DNA of 64,000 nt from Brasilonema sennae CENA114 (lineage in GTDB: Bacteria > Cyanobacteriota > Cyanobacteriia > Cyanobacteriales > Nostocaceae): the NCBI RefSeq assembly GCF_006968745.1, contig NZ_CP030118.1, forward strand, positions 6,050,340-6,114,339, written 5' to 3'. Shown here piece after piece: positions 55,182-62,283 of the stretch. Position 1 is the first letter of the stretch; each line of letters opens with the position of its first letter. The notes beneath the pieces are model-generated. The model did no database searches. It saw only the letters and a program-made list of their open reading frames with translations, and was not told the origin of the DNA. The position numbers and the translations under genes were made by a program.

Positions 55182-55390
55182 AATTCTCCTTTGTTGAGGT
55201 TCACTCAGGTAGCTTTAAAGGAGAAAGTCATTTCCTTCCCCCCTGCAAAAGTAATAGTTGGTAGCAAAGTCAACTTATGCAGTTTTCACCAAAAAATCCA
55301 GTTTCTCGTCCTGACTCTCCATTCCAAGATAGTCTCACTGATCATTACCCGAGAACATTTAATTTTAGGAAAATCATCTCAAAGCTAAAA

Positions 55391-55424
55391 CCCCCGTCTG
55401 CTTGGGATAACAAACAGACGGGGG
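55391..55424 (-). terminator. Terminator of the second PG-binding gene
   Basis: CCCCCGTCTG pairs perfectly with CAGACGGGGG. On the minus strand TTTTAGCTTT follows. It lies 35 bases past the stop at 55459. Confidence 0.85.
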
Positions 55425-55458
55425 TAATAACTTCTAAATCCGACGTAAAGCTAAGACA

Positions 55459-55707
55459 CTAACTTGCTGCTTCGGTCAATTTCGCCCAGGTTTTAGAACC
55501 AACAACTCCATCAATAGTTAATCCATAAAATTTTTGGAAGTTCTTAACAGCAGTCTCAGTATTATCTCCAAATTCTCCGTCCTCTTTTAGAGGAGGAGGA
55601 TTTCCAAAGTTTTTTTTGCGATCAGCCTGATTCAGCAACTTTTGCAGACGGGTGACTTCTGGACCTTGGCTGCCTTTTTTGAGAATAGGTTGAGCTTGAG
55701 TAGACAT
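55459..55707 (-). CDS. Peptidoglycan-binding domain miniprotein (copy 2)
   Basis: An 82-residue PG_binding_1 protein with ILKKGSQGPEVTRLQKLLNQ, DGEFGDNTETAVKNFQKFYG and DGVVGSKTWAKL. It shares MSTQA at the N-terminus and the NPPPL insert with copy 1. The divergence is mostly conservative, which suggests both copies are kept by selection. A good AGGAG site precedes ATG 55707, and a perfect terminator follows the gene. Transcription of copy 1 beyond this terminator would need its own promoter in 55182-55390. Confidence 0.85.
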   Translation of the reverse strand: MSTQAQPILKKGSQGPEVTRLQKLLNQADRKKNFGNPPPLKEDGEFGDNTETAVKNFQKFYGLTIDGVVGSKTWAKLTEAAS

Positions 55708-55822
55708 AATTCTCCTGGATTAAAATTGGGTAGAGTTATTTTGAAGGTGAAGGTTCTTTCCTTCCCCTCTGCCAAAATAGAATCACCCTTGTGACTTCGT
55801 CAATCCCCTATTCTCAATTCCT

Positions 55823-56764
55823 ATGACTCCCCCCTCCATCCTTGCCCTTATTGATCGCGCCTACACTGAAAACTGGGAAGCGCTTGACCTAATGGGGAAG
55901 AAACTCACGGAAGTCCCGCCAGAGATTGGGCGGTTGACTCAGTTGGAATATCTTGACCTCTCTTTTAACCCCATCGCAGTGATTCCAGAGGCGATCACAC
56001 AACTCACCAATCTCACCACGCTTCGCATCAATAGCTGCGATATCTCCGTTGTGCCGGACGCGATCGCCCGACTGACCAATCTCACGACGCTTCACCTCCA
56101 GGACAACCAGATCAGAGTGATTCCAGAGGCGATCAGACAACTTACTAATCTCACGACGCTTGACCTCTGCGAGAACCAAATCAGAGTGATTCCAGAGGCG
56201 ATCGGACAACTTACTAATCTCACGATGCTTGAACTCTTTGCCAACCAAATCACCACTGTGCCGGACGCGATCACACAACTTACTAATCTCACAACGCTTC
56301 GCCTCGATGGCAACCAAATCACAATTGTGCCGGCTGCGATCGCACAACTCATTAATCTGGCATGGATTTCCCTCGCTGGCAACAAAATCGCCGTTGTGCC
56401 GGACGCGATCGCACAACTCACTAATCTCACAAGGCTTGACCTCGATTATAACCAAATCGCCGTTGTGCCGGATGTGATCACACAACTCACTAATCTCACG
56501 ACACTTGACCTCGATTATAACCAAATCGCCGTTGTGCCGGACGCGATCGCACAACTCACTAATCTCACAAGGCTTAACCTCGGTGGCAACGAAATCACAA
56601 TTGTGCCGGCTGCGATCGCACAACTCACTAATCTCACATGGCTTGTCCTAAAAAATAACCCCATTCAAAATCTGTCGCCTGAAATTGTTCGTAAAGGCTG
56701 GGGTAAGTATGATTGGCAAGACGGTGAACCGCAGGTAATTTTCGCCTATCTTACAAAATGTTGA
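55823..56764 (+). CDS. Leucine-rich-repeat protein
   Basis: A 313-residue protein with about eleven 23-residue LRRs of the form LTNLTTLDLxxNQIxVxPDA (residues ~35-290). A short N-terminal helix and the C-terminal block NPIQNLSPEIVRKGWG...VIFAYLTKC follow the pattern that in cyanobacteria precedes Roc-COR or other signalling domains. Here a stop (TGA 56762) ends the protein just there, so it may be a free-standing LRR or a truncated ROCO-type protein. The repeats are almost identical at DNA level, and several carry HIP1 (GCGATCGC) at the codons for AIA. A long minus-strand frame (55889-56623) is only a shadow. Confidence 0.85.
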   Translation: MTPPSILALIDRAYTENWEALDLMGKKLTEVPPEIGRLTQLEYLDLSFNPIAVIPEAITQLTNLTTLRINSCDISVVPDAIARLTNLTTLHLQDNQIRVIPEAIRQLTNLTTLDLCENQIRVIPEAIGQLTNLTMLELFANQITTVPDAITQLTNLTTLRLDGNQITIVPAAIAQLINLAWISLAGNKIAVVPDAIAQLTNLTRLDLDYNQIAVVPDVITQLTNLTTLDLDYNQIAVVPDAIAQLTNLTRLNLGGNEITIVPAAIAQLTNLTWLVLKNNPIQNLSPEIVRKGWGKYDWQDGEPQVIFAYLTKC

Positions 56765-57029
56765 ATGATTTGAATCCTATTGACCTACCAATGCTGAAAC
56801 ACGCAGTTGGCTTCATGCCTATCTCTGAGCGTGATTGTAGTTCACAAAGTAAAACTTTGGACTCATACGAAGTTGCCAAAGATAATATTGTTACATTTCG
56901 TTATATTGAACACAACCAGGAAAATCCGACTTCTCCTAAATAATACTATCTATAGCAACTTCGTATCATGCATAAAGAATTTGGTCTATCAATCTGATTT
57001 TCCATTCCAAGTACCAACGCCACAACAAC

Positions 57030-57380
57030 CTACCGTTTCTCCAATTTAGCAACTCGGCCTTCTAGTGCATTGACTTGCTGCTTGAGTTCTATCACCAGAG
57101 TTGCTAGTCTATCAAACATCTTCTCTCGTTCTTGCGGCGACACAGTTCTTCCAGAACGTGGAGATGGTGTAATCGTTGCGCTACCAGAAGGCGAGGATCG
57201 CCCACTTTGATTTAACTGCGCCTCAATGCGATTAACCCGCGACACCAAACGATTAAAATCCGCTTCTAGGTTATAGAAGCGAGATTCTATTTGCTGAGAT
57301 AAGGCAGTGTTTGAAAAGACTGTGCCCCAAAGTAGAATAGGCAAAAATAGGGCTAATGCCATCAGCCCAATACGTTTCAT
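57030..57380 (-). CDS. Small exported coiled-coil protein
   Basis: A 116-residue hypothetical protein. The hydrophobic N-terminus (RIGLMALALFLPILLWGTVF) is a signal peptide or anchor ending near ALSQQ. Two heptad regions (residues ~30-56, SRFYNLEADFNRLVSRVNRI; and ~85-115, REKMFDRLATLVIELKQQVN) are separated by a Ser/Pro-rich linker. It probably forms a periplasmic or membrane-tethered coiled coil. No family name is recognised. It lies 66 bases downstream of the CIA30 fusion gene on the same strand. Confidence 0.65.
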   Translation of the reverse strand: MKRIGLMALALFLPILLWGTVFSNTALSQQIESRFYNLEADFNRLVSRVNRIEAQLNQSGRSSPSGSATITPSPRSGRTVSPQEREKMFDRLATLVIELKQQVNALEGRVAKLEKR

Positions 57381-57446
57381 GACTTTGCTACCCCTTGTAA
57401 AACTTATCCAAAGTTGCTTACATGAACTACCTCACACACTCTACCC

Positions 57447-58928
57447 TCAGTTTGGTAGCAGTTGAGAAAATAACCTTTGCCAATCAATATAACTAGCAGT
57501 ATTTTCTCCCTGTTTCACCTCAAATGTGACGTTAGACGCTTTCGTTTGTTGTAGGGCTTCTACACAAAGTTTAGCCACATCCTCGCGGCTGATTTTTCCT
57601 TTGATATTGTCACCTTGCTCTAAAATAAACTCCTTACCCCCGACTTCCTCAGTCAGCGCACATGGTCTAATAATCGCGTAAGGAATTCCGCTTTCTCTTA
57701 AACTATCTTCTCCCTTCAACTTCCATGTTAAAATTCCTCCTAACTGGTCATTTAATTTGACCGCTGGCGGTTCTTCATCTAAATTGATTCCAGGACGACC
57801 AGGACGAGTCACACCCGCTGAACTAACTAAGACAAACTGTGGTAAATTTGCCCCACCATAAGCTTTCATCGATTCCACTTCCAAAGCAAAACCACCAGGA
57901 GAAAATTGAGGATTTAACTCACCATCATATTCAAACTTGCTCAACATCAGTTGAAAAGAGCAAATTTTGCTTTGATCAATTTGCGGTGAATCTTTGACAG
58001 TTTTGGCACGAAATACCGCAATCATCTGGGCAAAAGGAATGCGAACATTCATCCAGGTATTAGCTTCTGTATTAAAAGAGTAACTGTAGGCAACACCATC
58101 CCATTGCGCTTCTGTACGCATAAGGAATTTATAGCGCTTACCATCACCTTTTAAGCGCAATTCTACACCTTCGTAACCAGAGAGATTGAAGGGAGGGGCG
58201 AAATTTTTCGTTCTTACAGAAGCAAAGCCTCCTGAGTTCGCAGTTGAGACATTTCCAGCAAACAAAGCTGTTTGTTCCACCAATTGAATTTGACTTTGAC
58301 TCACGCCACCCATGACAACATCATCCACCGCACCCCAAATATTTTTTAATTCTGTTGATGGTTTTGTGAAATCAAAGAATAGTTTTTCCCCCGCTTTCGG
58401 CAGATATTTGGCAGCAGCTTCTACCAAGTTTTTCACACCTTGATATTCTACGTTTTCAGGGGTGTCACCAACAATTTCTGGTTGATAAAATTTGATGCCT
58501 TGATAATACTTGGCACGTTCTGGAGTATCTCCTTCTACTGGTTGCACACGTACCGCTGTACAGGATATAACCGCTTGGATATTAGCCATAACTAGGGAAT
58601 TTAAAGTTTCTGGCTTAGTAATATCTGCAACAACTAATTCAACATGATCACTAAGAACTGACCGTGCTTTGTCGATATCTCGCACGAGTGCACGTACTTT
58701 ATAACCCGCATCCAGCAGTCGTTTGACCACTCGCTGACCAACTCCACCCGTTGCACCTGCTACTAATATCACACCCACTTGTTTTGCTCCATCAGGTATA
58801 TTTTGGCTACTATTAAGACGACCTTGAATCAAATCCTGTACCCAGTTGACAAAAGGGACGACCTCAAAATAAGTCAGGGTTTGGATGAATCTGCCTAAAT
58901 CCCATTGAGAGCGATTGTTGTTAGTCAC
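57447..58928 (-). CDS. NAD(P)-binding (NmrA/SDR-like) protein with inserted CIA30 domain
   Basis: A 493-residue protein with a GTG start at 58928; no ATG precedes the conserved RSQWDLGRFIQTLTYFEVVP. The Rossmann nucleotide-binding part starts VILVAGATGGVGQRVVKRLL (~50) and resumes after an insert with FVLVSSAGVTRPGRPG and YAIIRPCALTEE. Between them (~195-360) is a CIA30 domain (FFDFTKPSTELKNIWGAVDD, MGGVSQSQIQL, YEGVELRLKGDGKRYKF), related to the complex I assembly factor NDUFAF1. A role in assembling or protecting a photosynthetic or NDH complex is inferred from the family. The substrate is unknown. Confidence 0.9.
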   Translation of the reverse strand: MTNNNRSQWDLGRFIQTLTYFEVVPFVNWVQDLIQGRLNSSQNIPDGAKQVGVILVAGATGGVGQRVVKRLLDAGYKVRALVRDIDKARSVLSDHVELVVADITKPETLNSLVMANIQAVISCTAVRVQPVEGDTPERAKYYQGIKFYQPEIVGDTPENVEYQGVKNLVEAAAKYLPKAGEKLFFDFTKPSTELKNIWGAVDDVVMGGVSQSQIQLVEQTALFAGNVSTANSGGFASVRTKNFAPPFNLSGYEGVELRLKGDGKRYKFLMRTEAQWDGVAYSYSFNTEANTWMNVRIPFAQMIAVFRAKTVKDSPQIDQSKICSFQLMLSKFEYDGELNPQFSPGGFALEVESMKAYGGANLPQFVLVSSAGVTRPGRPGINLDEEPPAVKLNDQLGGILTWKLKGEDSLRESGIPYAIIRPCALTEEVGGKEFILEQGDNIKGKISREDVAKLCVEALQQTKASNVTFEVKQGENTASYIDWQRLFSQLLPN

Positions 58929-58998
58929 GATTCATATCTTATGGCTTGTTCCATTGCATAATCATCATTATATAGTAGTCCTATAGACAGGTGAAAAA

Positions 58999-59116
58999 TT
59001 ACAGCAATCCTAGATAAGTCGTGAACAAAAAAACCAACCGCAAAGGACGCAAAGGACGCAAAGAAAAGAAAGAGAAGAAGAGGAGGATGTTCATATCCTA
59101 TTTAGGAAGGCTGTAA
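58999..59116. mobile_element. MITE-like element with direct AAAGGACGC repeats inside
   Basis: 118 bp bounded by TTACAGCAATCCTAGATAAG and the imperfect inverse ending GAAGGCTGTAA. The interior has CCGCAAAGGACGCAAAGGAC and a GAAAGAGAAGAAGAGGAGG purine run. The rest of the 58929-59297 spacer shows no gene. Confidence 0.6.
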
Positions 59117-59297
59117 TAACTCATGACATTAATCATCAATATTGATATGATGAAAGCATTGGGAGTATACAGGCAAAAAATGGCAAGCACAAAAGTGATA
59201 CGCCATAATTATTTGATTTGTAGCCAACAACCTTGACCTATACGCCACCAGGCTTTAACTTGCCACTAGAAACACATATTCACGAGGGTAGCAAACT

Positions 59298-60200
59298 ATG
59301 CTCCAGTTTCAACCTCCTGGCTTTGGACAAAAAGTCGTTCATACCTCTGTGGGGTTTATGACTTACTACACCCAAACGACTGCACCTTGGTTGATTGCTG
59401 AGAGAGAAAATTTATCCCCCCTAGTTTTTCTCCATAACTTTGGTGGCGGGGCTTGTGCTTATGAATGGTCTAAAGTTTACCCTGCTTTTGCAGCTAGGTA
59501 CGAGGTTATAGCGCCGGACTTAATTGGTTGGGGTGAATCTGCACATCCTGTGCGAGATTACCAAATTAACGATTATTTGACGAGTATTGCAGAGTTTATT
59601 AGACATACTTGTCGTCCACCAGTAACGGTGATTGCGTCTTCATTAACGGCTGCTTTGATGATTCGCCTCGCGATCGCTCACCCTTTTTTATTTCAAGCCC
59701 TGTTTTTGGTGTGTCCCTCTGGATTTGATGATTTTGGGCAAGGTGCAGGACGCAGACTTCCACTTGGACTAATCAACATACCACTCTTGGATGATTTCAT
59801 TTATACTGTTGGCGCTCAAAATGAACTGGCGGTACGCAACTTTTTACAAAGTTTTTTGTTTGCCAAACCAGAACGAGTTTCTTCAGAAATGGTACAAGCT
59901 TTCTTAGCCTCTGCAAAACAACCTAATGCTAAGTTTGCAGCCTTGGCATTTTTACAGGGTAACGTTTACTTTGATTTGAGTTTGTACATTCAACAACTGA
60001 CTATTCCTACAGTGATATTGTGGGGTGAAAAGGCACAATTTACTAGTGTTCAGCTAGGACAGCGTTTGAGGAAGTTAAATACCAATGCAATTCGTGATTT
60101 TCATACAATTCCAGATGCAGGAGTCTTACCCCATTTGGAAAGACCTGAGATTGTGATTGGTTTGTTGCAAGAGTTTCTAGATCTTCATAACATAAATTAA
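59298..60200 (+). CDS. Alpha/beta-hydrolase-fold protein, probable pseudoenzyme (paralogue 2)
   Basis: A 300-residue paralogue of the protein at 46944-47849: QPPGFGQKVVHTSVGFMTYY, FLHNFGGGACAYEWSKVYPA and YEVIAPDLIGWGESAHP. The nucleophile elbow reads VIASSLTAALM, the acid position WGEKAQFTS has no Asp, and the normal DAGHLPHLERP motif has Val in place of the catalytic His (DAGVLPHLERP). The framework is otherwise well kept, as expected for a folded but non-hydrolytic protein. It lies 30 bases upstream of the Ap4A phosphorylase-like gene on the same strand and may be cotranscribed with it. Confidence 0.87.
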   Translation: MLQFQPPGFGQKVVHTSVGFMTYYTQTTAPWLIAERENLSPLVFLHNFGGGACAYEWSKVYPAFAARYEVIAPDLIGWGESAHPVRDYQINDYLTSIAEFIRHTCRPPVTVIASSLTAALMIRLAIAHPFLFQALFLVCPSGFDDFGQGAGRRLPLGLINIPLLDDFIYTVGAQNELAVRNFLQSFLFAKPERVSSEMVQAFLASAKQPNAKFAALAFLQGNVYFDLSLYIQQLTIPTVILWGEKAQFTSVQLGQRLRKLNTNAIRDFHTIPDAGVLPHLERPEIVIGLLQEFLDLHNIN

Positions 60201-60230
60201 GTGATTTTTAACACTCTTTCTTTGCTGATC

Positions 60231-61154
60231 ATGCCAGAAGACAAACAAACTATACATGAAGAAATTTTACTCAAACCAGGCACTTTGTGGAAACGTGTTC
60301 AAGAACAGACTGAATACGCTCTACAATGTGGGGCGTTGCTGACAATACCAACAGAATTTGAGTTCATAGAGCAAGATGGTGTTCGCTTCTTAGTGCGAGT
60401 TTTATCTAACCTGGCTCGCAAAGATGCTGTTAAGCAAAAACGACAAACACAAACTTCCTCCACTCAAGAATTTAATCCTTTTCTTCCTTACGAGGAGGAT
60501 TTGTTTGTTGCAGATATTTCTCAGACACACGTATGTATCTTAAACAAATTTAACGTTGTTGACAATCACTTGCTGATCATCACTCGTGCTTTTGAGGAAC
60601 AGGAAACTCTACTCACTGTGCAAGATTTTGCTGCAATGTGGGCGTGTCTAGCTGAGTTTGATGGTTTAGTCTTTTACAATGGTGGCAAAATTGCAGGTGC
60701 TAGTCAGCGACACAAGCATTTGCAACTGGTTCCACTTCCACTCATACCCAACGAGTTACAGATACCGATTGAACCTCTGTTGGCATCCGCTCAGTTTCAA
60801 GACTGTGTTGCCACCATACCACAACTTCCTTTTGTACACGCCTTTACAAGGCTAGATCCTCTTTCGGTACAGTCTCCATTCAAAGCGGCTGAAGTCACAC
60901 TCTCGCAGTACCGCACCCTACTACACGCTGTCGGCTTAGAAAACAGTGGAAGACAATCTGGTGCTTACAATCTTCTGGCGACAAGGGAATGGATGTTGAT
61001 TGTAGCGCGATCGCATGAATCTTTTGAGTCCATTTGTGTCAACTCATTAGGATTTGCAGGTTCGGTTTTCGTACGAAACGAGCAACAAATGCAGATTATC
61101 AAAGATATTGGACCTATGACCCTATTAGAGAAGGTCGCTGTGGCAATAAAATAG
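60231..61154 (+). CDS. ATP adenylyltransferase (Ap4A phosphorylase) family protein
   Basis: A 307-residue HIT-superfamily enzyme from ATG 60231 (MPEDKQTIHEEILLKPGTLW); the frame also opens at GTG 60201. Ap4A phosphorylases split diadenosine tetraphosphate with phosphate to ADP and ATP. The family motif HxHxQ is in SQRHKHLQLVPLPL (~residue 161), with NHLLIITRAFEEQETLL before it. The C-terminal domain has SGAYNLLATREWMLIVARSH. The fit to the family looks complete. Nucleotide alarm-signal turnover is the likely role. Confidence 0.9.
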   Translation: MPEDKQTIHEEILLKPGTLWKRVQEQTEYALQCGALLTIPTEFEFIEQDGVRFLVRVLSNLARKDAVKQKRQTQTSSTQEFNPFLPYEEDLFVADISQTHVCILNKFNVVDNHLLIITRAFEEQETLLTVQDFAAMWACLAEFDGLVFYNGGKIAGASQRHKHLQLVPLPLIPNELQIPIEPLLASAQFQDCVATIPQLPFVHAFTRLDPLSVQSPFKAAEVTLSQYRTLLHAVGLENSGRQSGAYNLLATREWMLIVARSHESFESICVNSLGFAGSVFVRNEQQMQIIKDIGPMTLLEKVAVAIK

Positions 61155-61332
61155 GGAGTCACAAAATAACGAACCGCAGAGGACGCAGAGGACACAGAGG
61201 AATAAGAGTTTCAGAGGTATTTTACGTAAGTCCTGGAGTAGTTAGACCGCTTTAAGTCAGAGAAATCACTCTAGCACTGCGATCGCGTTCCTATCGAAAA
61301 ATGATCAGCGAATTATCAAAAGCACTAGTTCT

Positions 61333-62238
61333 TTATATGCGCCTAATCACACTTTCTAGGTAAGCGTCGATTCGCTGTCTAAGCAATTCAGGAGCGATAA
61401 CACTGAGACCAAAGTCCTGCCATGGCTTATAAAAAGTTGGCTGCGGCAGGCTCATATCAAGTATTGAATCTATATCCCAGTAAGGGTGATAATCGAACTT
61501 AACGGAAATTGCAGTGTATGCATCTAAAAATTGATCTGCCGCTGCAAAACCAAACATCAGAGCTAGATTGGTTCTACAATGTGCCACATCAACCCCTGCT
61601 GGTCCCTGGCAGGCATTGATCCAATCCACAATGCCACTCACTGTGCCCCCATGCCACAGAACATTGGCAGGGTGGTAGTCACGATGGATGAAAACTGGCT
61701 GCTCGGCAGGTTCTGAACCAAGCAACAATTCGATGGCACGTTCCCAAACATGGGGAATCGTAGTCCACTTCGGTGGTGCCAGAGTCGCTTTTTCTACCCA
61801 ACTGTGAAATAGCCACGGAAAGCTATTCGCTGTGTGCTGGTGCAGCAAAGCCAGTTGTTTAGCAAGATCGTTCAGCCATTGCTGAAAGTTTGCAGGGCAA
61901 AGCTCGACATTTCCTTCGAGATACGACATGAGTACTACTGGCGCACCGAAACCTACATCATTCGTGGAGTAAGCTACGAGCTTCGGGACTTGGAGACCCG
62001 TCTTCTGTGCTTCTTCCAGCGCAGCCGCCTCGTGATGAGCAAGGTCAGATTCCTCCGCAAGCCATTCTTGATTGTCAAGTACACGCAAAACAAACCGTTG
62101 AGGATTGAAGTCACGTGAGCAGTGAATCAGGAAAACCGAAGAAGAGGTTGAACCTTTCATCTGCACCACATCGAAATGGCAGTGAGGGATGCTGATCGAT
62201 TGGGAAAGCCATTCGTGAGCATCTTTACTGTAGGTCAT
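61333..62238 (-). CDS. Aminoglycoside phosphotransferase (APH)-family kinase
   Basis: A 301-residue small-molecule kinase-fold protein. Motifs: VFIHRDYHPANVLWHGG with catalytic Asp (~190) and SGIVDWINACQGPAGVDVAH with the metal-binding Asp (~210). The N-lobe holds RFVLRVLDNQEWLAEE. Family members phosphorylate choline, homoserine, fructosamine, antibiotics and other compounds; nothing here identifies the substrate, so an antibiotic-resistance role should not be assumed. It lies just upstream of nothing co-directional except recN, whose 3' end is 46 bases from this gene's start. Confidence 0.85.
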   Translation of the reverse strand: MTYSKDAHEWLSQSISIPHCHFDVVQMKGSTSSSVFLIHCSRDFNPQRFVLRVLDNQEWLAEESDLAHHEAAALEEAQKTGLQVPKLVAYSTNDVGFGAPVVLMSYLEGNVELCPANFQQWLNDLAKQLALLHQHTANSFPWLFHSWVEKATLAPPKWTTIPHVWERAIELLLGSEPAEQPVFIHRDYHPANVLWHGGTVSGIVDWINACQGPAGVDVAHCRTNLALMFGFAAADQFLDAYTAISVKFDYHPYWDIDSILDMSLPQPTFYKPWQDFGLSVIAPELLRQRIDAYLESVIRRI

Positions 62239-62283
62239 ACGTAATTCATCTTCTATTTATCGGTCAATCCAAAGCCGTTTGTA

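Noticed and set aside
55889..56623. 244-codon minus-strand frame opposite the LRR gene
   Set aside because: It is a shadow of the 69-bp repeats; the plus-strand LRR reading is unmistakable.
56758..56943. 61-codon plus frame after the LRR gene
   Set aside because: Overlaps the LRR stop, has no recognisable domain and no ribosome-binding site. A ROCO remnant could not be shown.
61333..62238. Antibiotic-resistance call for the APH-family gene
   Set aside because: The kinase fold is shared by many metabolic enzymes, and no antibiotic-specific feature is visible.
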